Source: Gammaproteobacteria bacterium (lineage in GTDB: Bacteria > Pseudomonadota > Gammaproteobacteria > JACKNK01). Taken from it: a stretch of DNA of 64,000 nt. Below are positions 51,531 to 61,069 of this stretch, piece by piece. How positions within the stretch are numbered: the first letter of the stretch is position 1; the number at the start of each line of letters is the position of its first letter. The notes beneath the pieces are model-generated. The model did no database searches. It worked only from the letters and a program-made list of their open reading frames with translations, and was not told the DNA's origin. A program made the position numbers and the translations under genes. The stretch lies in NCBI GenBank assembly GCA_024234955.1, contig JACKNK010000002.1, positions 744,001 to 808,000 on the forward strand, written 5' to 3'.

Positions 51531-54500
51531 GGAAGGGATTCCTTGGGTTGGGATCGGTCCCGGTACCTTCGCCCGATTGGGGATTGTCCGCTTCGGGATT
51601 CAGGCGCTCGATCACCGGGTTGTTCCACGGCCCCCGCATCTCGTATTGGAATTGTGAGGCCTTGTCGAGCGGGTTCTTGAGCAGTTTGTTGACCACCAGG
51701 ACGGCGGCGCCGACCACCGGGTTGAGCAGCGCGCTGGCGGCGGCGACCGTGGTGCCGACATGCGGGGTGACGGTGACCGTCTGGTCATAGACCCGATCGG
51801 CAAAGCCGGTGCGCCCGGCAATATCCACCTGGGCCGGTGGCCCACGCAGGGTCAGATCGGTCGTGTGGGCATCGCCGTCGAGGATGGTAAAGCTGCCTTC
51901 GATGACATCGAAGCTGAAGCCCTTCTTGAACAGATCGGTGAAATCCAGGCGCAGGCGACGCGGAAGCGCGGTGAGGCTGAACAGCCCGAAGACGCGACCA
52001 CCGGCACCGGGATCGACCTCCAGAAGACGACCGTCGCTGAAGCGCACATGGAGATTCCCGTCGAAGGTACGCATCGAGAAATCGCCGGGGGTGCCGATCC
52101 AGCCCCCGCGCAGGGTGACCAGGCCGCTGCCGCCGTCGATGACGTCGATGAAGCCGAAGTCCCGCAAGGTCTGGCCAAGCTCGCCGCTGCTCAGGCTCAG
52201 ACTCAGATTGGATATCTGGCCATCCTTGTCGACCCGCCAGCCGCCTTGTCCGTCTCCCTGGGTGCTGCCGTTGTCGAGGTGGATGCGGGAAAACTCAAGG
52301 CCGTTGGCAACGGCTTTCGCATCGACGTCAATGCGCCCCAGGTTCGTGTCGTCGATGCGCAATTCGCGAATCGAGACATGCAGGTCGGGGAGGTTGCGGG
52401 GGTCGGTCTGGGTTCGGGATTCGGCTGTCGGGCTGTCGCTGTCCGCTTTGCTTGTCAGATGCAGTCGATCCAGCTGGACTTGCAAGGCCTGACTGCGTGC
52501 CGACGGCGTTTCACGGTCATCAAGCAGCGCTTGAGGCAGCAGGATCTCGCCTTGGACTTCGCGACCGTCGAGGCGAACATGCCAGCCGTCTGCCGTGTGC
52601 GTGGCGTTAAGTTCGACATCGTGGAAGCGTTGCCCGGAGACTTTCAACACCCCGATGTTGAGAGCGAGATCGCGCGGCTCCAGCCCTTTGGGCAGTGTCG
52701 TGCCATTCGGGGTGCTTTGTTTGGCCGGGTTTTCCGCGCCGCCCAGCAAGCTGTCGAGATCGAGTTCCGGGAGTCGACCGCGAATTTGCAGGCCCTCCAT
52801 GCTTGGCAACTCGGCCTGCTCGCCGCCAAGACGCAGTTCCGCCGCACGCGGTTCCGGGCCGTTGCTGCCGTTGCGCAGTTCGATCAGCAACTCGCTGTTA
52901 TCGCCGTAGCGAATGCGAACCGGAGCGGGCTCATCAACACCGACCAGACTGCTGATGTGCAATGCGCGGGATGCCTCGGCGGACTTGCCGAACGGCGGCG
53001 GGGCGCTGATGGCAATGCCGCGCAGATCGCTGCGGACATCGACCGCTGTGTCGGGTTTTGAATCCCCGCTTTTCAGGCGATGAAAGCCGAGCGTGGTATG
53101 CCAGTCCGCTCGTCCCGGAAATTGATCTGCCAGCGGTTTGGCGATCGGACCGAGCAACTCGGTGAGATTGGCGTTGGCAAGCAACTCGACCTCGGTGACC
53201 AGGCCCTTGGGGTCGGTTTCGACATTTACCGTGACCGGCCGCTGGTTCAGCGTTGCGGTCACCCCTTTGGCGAACAGCCCGTTGCCGGTAAAGCTCAGAC
53301 GGCCATTCATGTCGCGGAATTCGTTGCCCAGGTCGGCGACCTTGAGGGTGTTGTCGGTGAAGCCGATCCTGCCTTGAACCTTCATGTCGGCCTCGGTATC
53401 GAGGGGCAGATAGATGGACAGGTCCAGCTCGGTGTCTCCGCCAAGATCCATGCCTTTGAAATAGACCCCGAAGTCGTCATGAAGCGGACTTTCCATCAGA
53501 AAACGCATCATTTCCGATCCGGCGCCGCGCGCTGTGCCATTGATGTACAACTCGCTGTTGAGCAGGTCCGGTACGACTGCGGCCACCTTGGGCAGGTCCA
53601 CCGAGAAGATTTTTCCACCGACGGCGTGGATCTCCAGGCGTTTGTTGATGAAGCGTGTCTCGGCTTCGATTTCCTCGATGCGCGGCCAGCCCTGACGATA
53701 ATCGACCACCACATCGCTGGCGTTGAAGCGCACCTCGAAGCGGCCGCTGTGATCCTCGAAGGGGAAATCGGCGACCCGACCGTTGAAGAGAACGCCCCCA
53801 TTGAGCACATGTCCGCTGACGATGCCTCGGTCCAGCCAGGCAACGGCGCTCTCCGGCATGATGCCGGCGGGGAGGTAGGTCGGGACCGTGCTGGCGTCGC
53901 CGTCGTGGAAGTCGCTGACCAGGCGCAATGTGGTGTCGCCGTCCGGATCGATGTCGATGTCGAATCGGCTGGCGGTCGCGATGTCGGCGTTGACCAGATC
54001 GATCCGGTCGGTGTTGAGCGACCAGCCTTGCGCGGTGTGGCGCACGGTCACCAAGCCGTTCAGGCGGTTCGCGAGCAGTGGATCCCGGAACAGGCCGGGA
54101 AAGCGGACTTCGACGTTGCGACTGTCGAGTGCCAGATTCGCACCATCGGCATCGGCGCGCAGTGTGCCGCTCAGTCCGGTGATCCCTGGGATGCCCGACC
54201 AGGCGCTGTTACCGAGTTCCTGCAATTGCGCTTCCAGATAGAAGATCGGGGTTTCCGCTGCGGCCAGGTCTAGGGCGGCGGTCAGGGCCGAGACCGTGCC
54301 TTGTGGCGCGAGTTCGCGGATCGCCTGGGCGACAGGTTCGGCGAGCAATGGGCTGTCGCGCAGAAGCGTCTGCCAGCGGGGCAAGTGCACGGTGTCGGCG
54401 CCCACGGCGAGCCAGTTGCCGTCGTCGCGTTGATGCCACGCGAGACTTAGGCCGACCTCGACGCGCGGCGGTTCCCCGGTGTCCAGATGCAGGGATTTGA

Positions 54501-55392
54501 ACTGCGCGCCCCATCCGTCAATGGTTCGTGTCGCTTGAAATTCGCCATCCACCGCCTTCAGCGCGGGCAGCTTGTCGCTGGAGATATCGGCCACGCTCAG
54601 CCGCCCGTGCACGGAGACCAGGCGGTTACCGACGAGTGTCGCCCAGGCCTCGCCATCGATGCGTCCGTTGATCTCGCCTACGCCCAGTTCGGACCAGGGT
54701 GGCAGGGTGATGTCCTGAAGTCGCGCATAGGCCCGCGCACCGGTGTCGCGGGTGCCGAATGCCCGGTCGCTGTCGAGGCGAAGATCGATATGTCCGTCGC
54801 CGAATCGGGCATCGATCTGGGCATGCCAGCGTTCGCCCCCGAGACCGATCAGCAAGCTCGCATCCTGGAATTGCAATGCCGGTTTGTCGGCACGCAGGAG
54901 GTCATCCCGCCACCAGACTTCGCTCTTGTCCAGGCTGATCTCACGGGGCGTAAGTAGTGGAATCGACGTTTCCGGGTCGGCGCCGACAAGGTCGATTCCG
55001 GCGACGCTGAAATGCCCATCCGCGTGGCGCCTGAGAGGTAGCTGAACACCGCTGATGCTGAGGCGTGCGGGCTGGATCGCACCGCTGCGCAGGCTGTCCC
55101 AGGGGGCGATGCTGATGAACGCGGTGGCGATCCGGAAATCCGCATCGCCTTCATCCGGGTCGAGCACCGAGATGGCGTCGGCACGCAATGTGGGCGTCCA
55201 GCCCTGCCAGTCGAAGTGCAGCGCGCCGATGCTCACCGGGCGTTTGAGGGAATGCGCCAGGGCGGTTTCGAATTCCGCACGGTAATGCTCGATGCCCGGC
55301 AGCAACACGCGCGCCACCGCGATCAACACCGCCAGCAGAATGGTGCCGGCGATGCCGAGGATCAGGCTCCAGCGGATAATGTGTCGGTGCAT
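51523..55392 (-). CDS. yhdP: YhdP-family AsmA-like envelope protein
   Basis: 1289 residues, the typical YhdP length. A single N-terminal helix (WSLILGIAGTILLAVLIAVARVLL) anchors a huge periplasmic beta-rich body. Motifs include HYRAEFETALAHSLKRPVSIGALHFDWQGW at the start, and a C-terminal AsmA-2 region (WIGTPGDFSMRTFDGNLHV, GRVFGLFSLTALPRRLRLDF, FADRVYDQTVTVTPHV). AsmA-like proteins such as YhdP and TamB bridge the envelope and carry phospholipids to the outer membrane. It lies directly after rng, the standard order in gammaproteobacteria, with a small secreted protein and nit behind it. Confidence 0.94.
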   Translation of the reverse strand: MHRHIIRWSLILGIAGTILLAVLIAVARVLLPGIEHYRAEFETALAHSLKRPVSIGALHFDWQGWTPTLRADAISVLDPDEGDADFRIATAFISIAPWDSLRSGAIQPARLSISGVQLPLRRHADGHFSVAGIDLVGADPETSIPLLTPREISLDKSEVWWRDDLLRADKPALQFQDASLLIGLGGERWHAQIDARFGDGHIDLRLDSDRAFGTRDTGARAYARLQDITLPPWSELGVGEINGRIDGEAWATLVGNRLVSVHGRLSVADISSDKLPALKAVDGEFQATRTIDGWGAQFKSLHLDTGEPPRVEVGLSLAWHQRDDGNWLAVGADTVHLPRWQTLLRDSPLLAEPVAQAIRELAPQGTVSALTAALDLAAAETPIFYLEAQLQELGNSAWSGIPGITGLSGTLRADADGANLALDSRNVEVRFPGLFRDPLLANRLNGLVTVRHTAQGWSLNTDRIDLVNADIATASRFDIDIDPDGDTTLRLVSDFHDGDASTVPTYLPAGIMPESAVAWLDRGIVSGHVLNGGVLFNGRVADFPFEDHSGRFEVRFNASDVVVDYRQGWPRIEEIEAETRFINKRLEIHAVGGKIFSVDLPKVAAVVPDLLNSELYINGTARGAGSEMMRFLMESPLHDDFGVYFKGMDLGGDTELDLSIYLPLDTEADMKVQGRIGFTDNTLKVADLGNEFRDMNGRLSFTGNGLFAKGVTATLNQRPVTVNVETDPKGLVTEVELLANANLTELLGPIAKPLADQFPGRADWHTTLGFHRLKSGDSKPDTAVDVRSDLRGIAISAPPPFGKSAEASRALHISSLVGVDEPAPVRIRYGDNSELLIELRNGSNGPEPRAAELRLGGEQAELPSMEGLQIRGRLPELDLDSLLGGAENPAKQSTPNGTTLPKGLEPRDLALNIGVLKVSGQRFHDVELNATHTADGWHVRLDGREVQGEILLPQALLDDRETPSARSQALQVQLDRLHLTSKADSDSPTAESRTQTDPRNLPDLHVSIRELRIDDTNLGRIDVDAKAVANGLEFSRIHLDNGSTQGDGQGGWRVDKDGQISNLSLSLSSGELGQTLRDFGFIDVIDGGSGLVTLRGGWIGTPGDFSMRTFDGNLHVRFSDGRLLEVDPGAGGRVFGLFSLTALPRRLRLDFTDLFKKGFSFDVIEGSFTILDGDAHTTDLTLRGPPAQVDIAGRTGFADRVYDQTVTVTPHVGTTVAAASALLNPVVGAAVLVVNKLLKNPLDKASQFQYEMRGPWNNPVIERLNPEADNPQSGEGTGTDPNPRNPFLD

Positions 55393-55410
55393 GGGGGCAA
55401 GGCTGGTCGC

Positions 55411-56970
55411 TTACATCAGGACGACGTCGAACTGTTCCTGGGTGTAATGCGTTTCCGCCTGAAAGCGGATCGGTTTGCGGATAAAGGCTTCCAGTTCCGC
55501 GACGCTGGCGGACTCTTCCTCGTGCATGCGATCGACCACATCCTGCGAGGCGATGACCAGCAATTTTTCGGCGTCGTATTGCCGGGCTTCCCGCAGGATC
55601 TCGCGGAACACCTCGTAGCAGATGGTCTCCGGGGTCTTGATCTGACCGCGTCCCTGGCAGGTCGGGCAGGCCTCGCAGAGCACGTGTTCCAGACTCTCGC
55701 GGGTACGTTTGCGGGTCATCTCGACCAGGCCCAATGCAGAGACCTCGCAGATGTTGCTTTTGGCGTGATCGTTCTCCAGCGATTTTTCCAGGGCACGCAG
55801 GACCTGCCGCTTGTGCTCATCCTCCTGCATGTCGATGAAATCGATGATGATGATGCCACCGAGGTTACGCAGCCGGAGCTGTCTGGCAATCGCCTGCGCG
55901 GCCTCCAGGTTGGTCTTGAATATGGTCTCCTCGAGCGTGCGGCGACCGACATAGCCGCCGGTGTTGACGTCGATCGTGGTCATCGCCTCGGTCTGATCGA
56001 TGATCAGATAGCCGCCCGATTTGAGCTGGACCTTGCGTTCCAGGGCGCGCTGGATCTCTTCTTCGACGCCGTACATCTCGAACAGCGGGCGTTCGCCGGT
56101 GTAATGCTCGATGCGCGGTGCGACGTCGGGGATGAAGCGCTCGGTGAATTCGATGGCACGCAGAAAGGTGGAACGCGAATCGATGCGGATCTTCTCGGCA
56201 TCCGGGCCGACCAGATCGCGCAGGGTGCGCAGTGCCAAAGGCAGATCTTCGTGCACGATCGCGGGGCCATGCAGACCTTTCGACTGGTCGCCGATCGAGG
56301 TCCACAAGCGTTTGAGGAAACGCACGTCGGCGGACAAGGCGCGTTCATCGGCGCCTTCCGCAGCGGTACGTGCGATGACGCCACCCGTCGGCGCGCTGGC
56401 GGTTTCCTCACCGGGCGCGATCAGTTCGGTGAGGATGCTTTTCAGACGTGCGCGTTCGGATTCATCCTCGATCTTGGTCGATACCCCGGTCGCCAGCGGG
56501 GCATCCGGCAGGTACACCGCAAATCGCGAAGGGATGCTCACATGGGTGGTCAGTCGTGCGCCTTTGGTGCCGAGTGGGTCCTTGACCACCTGGACCAGGA
56601 CTTCCTGACTCTCCCTGAGTAGCTCGCTGATGGTCAGACCCGCCGTGTTGCCGTTATTGGCGTCCGGGACCTGGTCGTTGTCGGAGGAGTCGTCCGGGTC
56701 GATCAAGGTGCGGCTCTGGCTGTTGCCGTTCCCGTTGTCGGTTTGCGGAATCACGTCTGCGACATGCAGGAACGCGGCCTTGTCCATGCCGATGTCGACG
56801 AAGGCGGCCTGCATCCCGGGCAAGACCCGGCACACCTTGCCTTTGTAGATGTTGCCGACCAGACCCCGGTTGCGATTGCGCTCGATGTAGATCTCTTGCA
56901 ACACCCCGTTCTCGACCAGCGCGACGCGGGTCTCCTGGGGGGTCACATTGATGAGGATTTCCTCGCTCAT
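55411..56970 (-). CDS. rng: Ribonuclease G
   Basis: 519 residues from the ATG at 56970 (MSEEILINVTPQETRVALVENG), the conserved start of RNase G. The frame stays open a further 90 codons upstream, into the MITE-like element, but that part has no family support. The S1 domain (GNIYKGKVCRVLPGMQAAFVDIG) contains an Asn/Asp-rich insert around residues 80-105. The catalytic aspartates lie in the IIIIDFIDMQ region, and the zinc-link CPTCQGRG is near the C-terminus. It matures 16S rRNA 5' ends and turns over mRNAs. The maf-rng-yhdP order is conserved, though an element now separates maf and rng. Confidence 0.96.
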   Translation of the reverse strand: MSEEILINVTPQETRVALVENGVLQEIYIERNRNRGLVGNIYKGKVCRVLPGMQAAFVDIGMDKAAFLHVADVIPQTDNGNGNSQSRTLIDPDDSSDNDQVPDANNGNTAGLTISELLRESQEVLVQVVKDPLGTKGARLTTHVSIPSRFAVYLPDAPLATGVSTKIEDESERARLKSILTELIAPGEETASAPTGGVIARTAAEGADERALSADVRFLKRLWTSIGDQSKGLHGPAIVHEDLPLALRTLRDLVGPDAEKIRIDSRSTFLRAIEFTERFIPDVAPRIEHYTGERPLFEMYGVEEEIQRALERKVQLKSGGYLIIDQTEAMTTIDVNTGGYVGRRTLEETIFKTNLEAAQAIARQLRLRNLGGIIIIDFIDMQEDEHKRQVLRALEKSLENDHAKSNICEVSALGLVEMTRKRTRESLEHVLCEACPTCQGRGQIKTPETICYEVFREILREARQYDAEKLLVIASQDVVDRMHEEESASVAELEAFIRKPIRFQAETHYTQEQFDVVLM

Positions 56971-57111
56971 GGTGGTTTCTTGAACGTTCTGGTTATGAAT
57001 TTGGATACCCATGAGTGTATCCGTTCGACGCGATCGGCGATTCGCTATTGAGCCCGGACCGGGTATGGGAGTTCCGTGTGGCGTGGCAATGGCGTGGATG
57101 GGTGTGCGCTT

Positions 57112-57279
57112 TAAGGAACCTCTGATCGAATCATTCACGGACATCTGAAGCCTGAAATTGCCGCTTTCTGCGTTGCGAAACTTGGCAATAGACCGGCTAT
57201 TACCTGCGTTCCGCGCCTTGAACGCGACAATTTCAGCCATCCAGCTGAACCGTGCCTGATTCGATCAGAGGTTCCTTAA
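57112..57279 (+). repeat. MITE-like 168-bp element, copy 4, between maf and rng
   Basis: The best-preserved copy: its ends TTAAGGAACCTCTGATCG and CGATCAGAGGTTCCTTAA are perfect inverted repeats and extend to 23 bp including AATCA. The outermost bases are TTAA on both sides, which could be a target-site duplication or part of the ends. Internal arms are as in copy 3. It interrupts the usually compact maf-rng junction, so it must allow read-through or supply a promoter. Confidence 0.88.
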
Positions 57280-57301
57280 CGATGCCGCGCGATAAAAACC
57301 G

Positions 57302-57868
57302 TCACGGCCTGGAAATCCCGAATTGGCGAAGGAGTGCCGATGTTTCAAACAGCGGCAGACCCATGACGCCGGAATAACTGCCTTCCAGGTGTTCGACGAA
57401 CGCCGCAGCTCGCCCTTGGATGGCGTAGCCGCCGGCTTTGTCGGCGGGTTCCCCGCTCTCCCAGTAGCGTTCGGCTTCGTCACGCGCGATGGTCCGGAAA
57501 CGCACCCGGCTTACGGACAAACGTGTCGCCTCGCGGTCATCGCAAACCAGCGCCACGGCAGAAAGCACGGTGTGCGTCTGTCCGGAAAGCTGCGCAAACG
57601 TGGTCAGAAAGTCTTCCCGATCCAAGGGCTTGCCGAGAATCTCGCCGTGGAAGGCGAGCGTGGTGTCCGCGCCCATCACCGGTCGATCCTGCGTGGAAGC
57701 GGCCCAGCCTGTCCGGGCCTTGGCGAGGGCGAGACGTTCGACGTACAACTCCGGCGCTTCCTGCGGACCAGGAGTCTCATCGACATCGACCCGCAATACG
57801 GTGTGGGCGATGCCGATCTGGTCCAGCAGTTCACGACGGCGGGGCGATCCGGAGGCGAGGTAGATCAT
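57302..57868 (-). CDS. maf: Maf-like nucleotide pyrophosphatase
   Basis: 188 residues from the ATG at 57868, overlapping the rlmH stop by four bases. Signature SGSPRRRELLDQIG at the N-terminus, then DETPGPQEAPELYVERLA, the catalytic-site region MGADTTLAFHGEILGKP, and GEPADKAGGYAIQG. Maf proteins hydrolyse dTTP, UTP or modified nucleotides as a house-cleaning function. The longer in-frame extension upstream overlaps rlmH and is not coding. A MITE-like element lies 22 bp after its stop. Confidence 0.95.
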   Translation of the reverse strand: MIYLASGSPRRRELLDQIGIAHTVLRVDVDETPGPQEAPELYVERLALAKARTGWAASTQDRPVMGADTTLAFHGEILGKPLDREDFLTTFAQLSGQTHTVLSAVALVCDDREATRLSVSRVRFRTIARDEAERYWESGEPADKAGGYAIQGRAAAFVEHLEGSYSGVMGLPLFETSALLRQFGISRP

Positions 57869-58335
57869 GCGCGATGGTAAGGGTGGTTGTTGAGCAGGCT
57901 CCAGGCACGATAAAGCTGCTCGGCCAGAATCACCCGCACTAGGGGGTGCGGGAACACCATCCTCGATAGCGACCAGCTTAGATCGGCACGTGTGCGGCAA
58001 TCCGGAGCCAGGCCATCCGCGCCGCCGACCAGCAGGGCGACATCCCGGCCTTCCCCCAGCCAACCGCCGAGGCGTTGAGCGATTTCGGGGGTGTCCCAGT
58101 TGCGACCACGTTCGTCCAGCGCGATGACCAGCGCGCCTTTGGGAATGGCGGCCAGCTGGCGTTCCCCTTCGACCTGCATCGCACGCGCCGGATCGAGCTT
58201 CCTGCCGCGCTGCCCGGCATGGATTTCGACCAGTTCCAGGCGGCATTCGGGCGGCATGCGTTTGGCGTATTCCTCGTAGCCGGCGGTCACCCAATCCGGC
58301 ATCCGCGTCCCGACGGCGATCAGGTGGATGCGCAT
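57865..58335 (-). CDS. rlmH: 23S rRNA pseudouridine-1915 N3-methyltransferase
   Basis: 156 residues from the ATG at 58335 (MRIHLIAVGTRMPDWV), as in other RlmH proteins. SPOUT-fold motifs are LALDERGRNWDTPEIA-like (ALVIALDERGRNWDT), LLVGGADG and the C-terminal HPLVRVILAEQLYRAW knot. It methylates pseudouridine 1915 on assembled 70S ribosomes. It sits in the conserved nadD-rsfS-rlmH order, and the 22-bp gap to rsfS suggests cotranscription. Confidence 0.97.
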   Translation of the reverse strand: MRIHLIAVGTRMPDWVTAGYEEYAKRMPPECRLELVEIHAGQRGRKLDPARAMQVEGERQLAAIPKGALVIALDERGRNWDTPEIAQRLGGWLGEGRDVALLVGGADGLAPDCRTRADLSWSLSRMVFPHPLVRVILAEQLYRAWSLLNNHPYHRA

Positions 58336-58357
58336 GCGCTGACCCGGGTTCGACGTG

Positions 58358-58741
58358 TCAGTTCTTGGCGGAGCGCGAAGTGCCGATCGTGGCGTCGCTC
58401 CACAGCTTCTCGAGCTGATAAAAGTCGCGGGTTTCGGCAAGCATGATGTGGACCACGACATCGCCCAGATCGACCAGGACCCATTCGCCCGTCTGGTCGC
58501 CTTCGACGCCCAGCGGCTGGGTGCCGGCGTGCTTGGCATCGACGATGACGTTGTTGGCGATCGATTTGACGTGCCGGTTCGAGGTCCCGGTGACGATGAT
58601 CATGACTTCGGTGAAGGTCGAGAGCCCGCGCACATCGAGCACGCTGAGGTTTTGTCCCTTCATGTCTTCAATGGCGTTGACGGCCACTTTCTTGAGCGCT
58701 TCGACGTCGGGGTCGAGTTCGCCGGCTGCCGGATTCTGCAA
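58358..58741 (-). CDS. rsfS: Ribosomal silencing factor RsfS
   Basis: 127 residues. The best start is the TTG at 58741 (LQNPAAGELDPDVEALKK), with GGGAG about 7 nt upstream; there is no ATG before residue ~28, and the longer ORF overlaps nadD. The core DMKGQNLSVLDVRGLSTFTEVMIIVTGTSNRH is the RsfS/Iojap domain, and GEWVLVDLGDVVVHIML completes it. RsfS binds L14 and blocks subunit joining in starvation. A ~15-residue C-terminal tail (WSDATIGTSRSAKN) exceeds the short E. coli protein. The weak TTG start may keep its level low. Confidence 0.92.
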   Translation of the reverse strand: MQNPAAGELDPDVEALKKVAVNAIEDMKGQNLSVLDVRGLSTFTEVMIIVTGTSNRHVKSIANNVIVDAKHAGTQPLGVEGDQTGEWVLVDLGDVVVHIMLAETRDFYQLEKLWSDATIGTSRSAKN

Positions 58742-58760
58742 TGGGTACTCCCGGATGGGG

Positions 58761-59390
58761 TCAGGGTCTGTAAAGACGGTGTTCGGAGATGTATTCCGCC
58801 ACCGATTCGGGCAGCAGATAACGGGGATTGAGGCCGGCGGCGATGCGCGCTCGGATGTCGCTGGCGGAAATCGTAAGCGCGGTGACGGTCTGAAACCAAA
58901 TCGCGCCTGTGGGCTTGGCGTGCAGGGTGTCCAGATCACGGGCCTGCCGGGATGCGCTCCAGGCGATAATCTCGTCCGGAATCGGCGGCGCATCCGGTCG
59001 CGTCATCACCACCAGATGGGCGTGATCGAGCAGCGATTTCCAGCGCGACCAGGCGTTCAAGCCGGCGTAGGCATCCGCACCGATGATCAGACACAGCGGC
59101 GAATTCAGGCCGATGTCGGCACGAATCGACGCCAGGGTATCGACCATGAAGGATGGGCCATCGCGCCGCAGCTCGCGATCGTCGGCCAGGAACCCCGGCT
59201 GATCGGCGATGGCTAGCCGGACCATCGCCAGGCGCTGATCGGCGTCCGCATGCGGGGTGTCCCGATGGGGCGGCTGCGCGGCCGGAATCCAGCGCAGTTG
59301 CGACAACGGGAGCGCCTCGCATAGATCCAGACCGGTACGCAGATGCCCGTTGTGGATCGGGTCGAAGGTGCCGCCGAAGACGCCGATCAT
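58761..59390 (-). CDS. nadD: Nicotinate-nucleotide adenylyltransferase
   Basis: 209 residues beginning MIGVFGGTFDPIHNGHL, the nucleotidyltransferase start with the HxGH-type motif (HNGH). The C-terminal ISASDIRARIAAG holds the second ATP-binding motif. It adenylylates nicotinate mononucleotide in NAD synthesis. It lies between proA and rsfS with gaps of 11 and 19 bp, so all are likely one operon. Confidence 0.97.
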   Translation of the reverse strand: MIGVFGGTFDPIHNGHLRTGLDLCEALPLSQLRWIPAAQPPHRDTPHADADQRLAMVRLAIADQPGFLADDRELRRDGPSFMVDTLASIRADIGLNSPLCLIIGADAYAGLNAWSRWKSLLDHAHLVVMTRPDAPPIPDEIIAWSASRQARDLDTLHAKPTGAIWFQTVTALTISASDIRARIAAGLNPRYLLPESVAEYISEHRLYRP

Positions 59391-59401
59391 GCCGGGCCAG
59401 A

Positions 59402-60667
59402 TCAGCGGCGGATGTGACCGTCGCCGAGGACGATGTATTTCTGATTGGTCAGGCCTTCGAGCCCGACCGGGCCACGCGCATGCAGCTTGTCGGTGCTGAT
59501 GCCGATCTCCGCCCCCAGCCCGTATTCGAAGCCGTCGGCAAAGCGGGTGGAGGCGTTGACCATCACCGAACTGGAATCGACTTCGCGCAGGAAGCGGCGG
59601 GCTCGGCTGTAGTCCTCGGTGACGATGGACTCGGTATGCGCGGAGCTGTGGGCGCGGATGTGTTCCATTGCCTGGTCGAGGTCATCGACCACGCGGATTG
59701 CGAGCACCGGCGCCAGATATTCGGTATCCCAGTCCGCATCGGTGGCCGGGCGCGCATCGCTGAGAATCGCGCAGGTGCGTGCGCATCCCCGCAACTCGAC
59801 GCCTTTTTCGGCATAGATCGTCGCCAGCCTGGGCAGAATCGCCCCGGCAACGTCGCTGTGAATCAACAAGGTCTCCATCGCGTTGCAGACCCCGTATCGA
59901 TGCGTCTTGGCGTTGTCCGCGATGGCGACCGCCTTGTCATGGTCGGCACGGTCATCGATGTAGACGTGGCAGATGCCGTCGAGATGTTTGATCACCGGCA
60001 CGCGGGCATCCCGGCTGATGCGTTCGATCAGCCCCTTGCCGCCACGCGGCACGATCACATCGACATAGTCGGGCATGGCGATCAGTTCGCCGACGGCGGC
60101 ACGATCAGTGGTCGAGATCACCTGCACGGCGGTATGCGGTAGCCCTGCGGCTTCCAGGCCCTTGTGAATGCAGGCGGCAATCGCCTGGTTGGAGTGAATC
60201 GCCTCGGAACCGCCGCGCAACACGGTGGCGTTGCCGGACTTCAGGCACAAGGCGGCGGCGTCGGCGGTCACGTTGGGGCGGGATTCGTAAATGATGCCGA
60301 TGACACCGATTGGCACCCGCATCTTGCCGACCTGGATGCCGGATGGACGGTAATTCAGGTCGCTGATCTCACCGATCGGATCGGGGAGAGCGGCGATCTG
60401 GCGCAGACCTTCGGCCATCGCCGCGATCCGGGTGTCGGTGAGGTCGAGACGGTCGATCAACGCCGGTTCCAGACCCTTGGCGCGCCCGGCTTCCAGGTCC
60501 TTGGCGTTCTCCGACTTCAGGGTCGCGGCGTCGGCGAGCAAGGCATCCGCCATTGCCAGCAACGCGGCATTTTTGGCACCGCTGTCGGCGCGGCTCATGG
60601 CGGTTGCGGCGGCACGGGCCTTGCGACCCACTTCGGTCATGTAGGCCTTGATATCGATGTCATTCAT
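59402..60667 (-). CDS. proA: Gamma-glutamyl phosphate reductase
   Basis: 421 residues from the ATG at 60667 (MNDIDIKAYMTEVGRKARAA). The catalytic cysteine is C261 in YGVCNAMETLL, with IGVIGIIYESRPNVTADAAAL and RGGSEAIHSN as NADPH-site and family motifs. It makes glutamate-5-semialdehyde for proline. It is the first gene of the proA-nadD-rsfS-rlmH-maf run. No proB is adjacent. Confidence 0.97.
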   Translation of the reverse strand: MNDIDIKAYMTEVGRKARAAATAMSRADSGAKNAALLAMADALLADAATLKSENAKDLEAGRAKGLEPALIDRLDLTDTRIAAMAEGLRQIAALPDPIGEISDLNYRPSGIQVGKMRVPIGVIGIIYESRPNVTADAAALCLKSGNATVLRGGSEAIHSNQAIAACIHKGLEAAGLPHTAVQVISTTDRAAVGELIAMPDYVDVIVPRGGKGLIERISRDARVPVIKHLDGICHVYIDDRADHDKAVAIADNAKTHRYGVCNAMETLLIHSDVAGAILPRLATIYAEKGVELRGCARTCAILSDARPATDADWDTEYLAPVLAIRVVDDLDQAMEHIRAHSSAHTESIVTEDYSRARRFLREVDSSSVMVNASTRFADGFEYGLGAEIGISTDKLHARGPVGLEGLTNQKYIVLGDGHIRR

Positions 60668-60820
60668 GGGCGGGTAAACATGTTCGGGTGATGAGCGGGA
60701 GTCGGCATGCACGGATATACGTACGGGTGCCGCATCGCAAAACCGCAGTTTACCAGTCGCCGATGACGTCCGGGGCGATCGACGGTTTTACCGTCGAGAG
60801 GAAGACTTGACGCGGTCGAA

Positions 60821-61069
60821 CTATTTCAAGCTCCGACACAAGGCGATGCCTTTCGTGCGTTGCGCACGCACCACGGCCAGCTCGTTTTCCAGCTTGTGGC
60901 GCTTTTCCCTGTCCGGGTGTTCGGCCAGTTTTCGTTCCAGTTTCCGCTGACGGAGCCGGAGATCGCTGAGCACTTCGCGTAAATGCGAGCGCTTCACCTT
61001 TTTGTCCTCGCGGTCGCGATCAATCAGGTGTCGTAGACGTTTGAGCATGGTGTGCGTCTTCTGCGTCAT
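60821..61069 (-). CDS. Small basic coiled-coil protein, 82 aa
   Basis: I do not recognise this protein. It is highly charged, with heptad-like spacing over residues ~15-60 (VKRSHLREVLSDLRLRQRKLERKLAE), predicting a helical hairpin or coiled coil. It starts inside the end of the Na/Pi cotransporter gene (4-bp ATGA overlap), so it is translated with it and may be an accessory. No signal or membrane segment. Followed by a 153-bp gap before proA. Confidence 0.7.
   Translation of the reverse strand: MTQKTHTMLKRLRHLIDRDREDKKVKRSHLREVLSDLRLRQRKLERKLAEHPDREKRHKLENELAVVRAQRTKGIALCRSLK

Noticed and set aside
53080..54273. 397-codon frame opposite yhdP
   Set aside because: Shadow frame; YhdP is intact over its full expected length.
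55216..56622. 468-codon frame opposite rng
   Set aside because: Shadow frame; RNase G motifs lie on the other strand.
56968..57240. N-terminal extension of RNase G through the repeat element
   Set aside because: The family start MSEEILINV is exact at 56970, and the same extension sequence appears in an unrelated repeat copy at 8801-8968.
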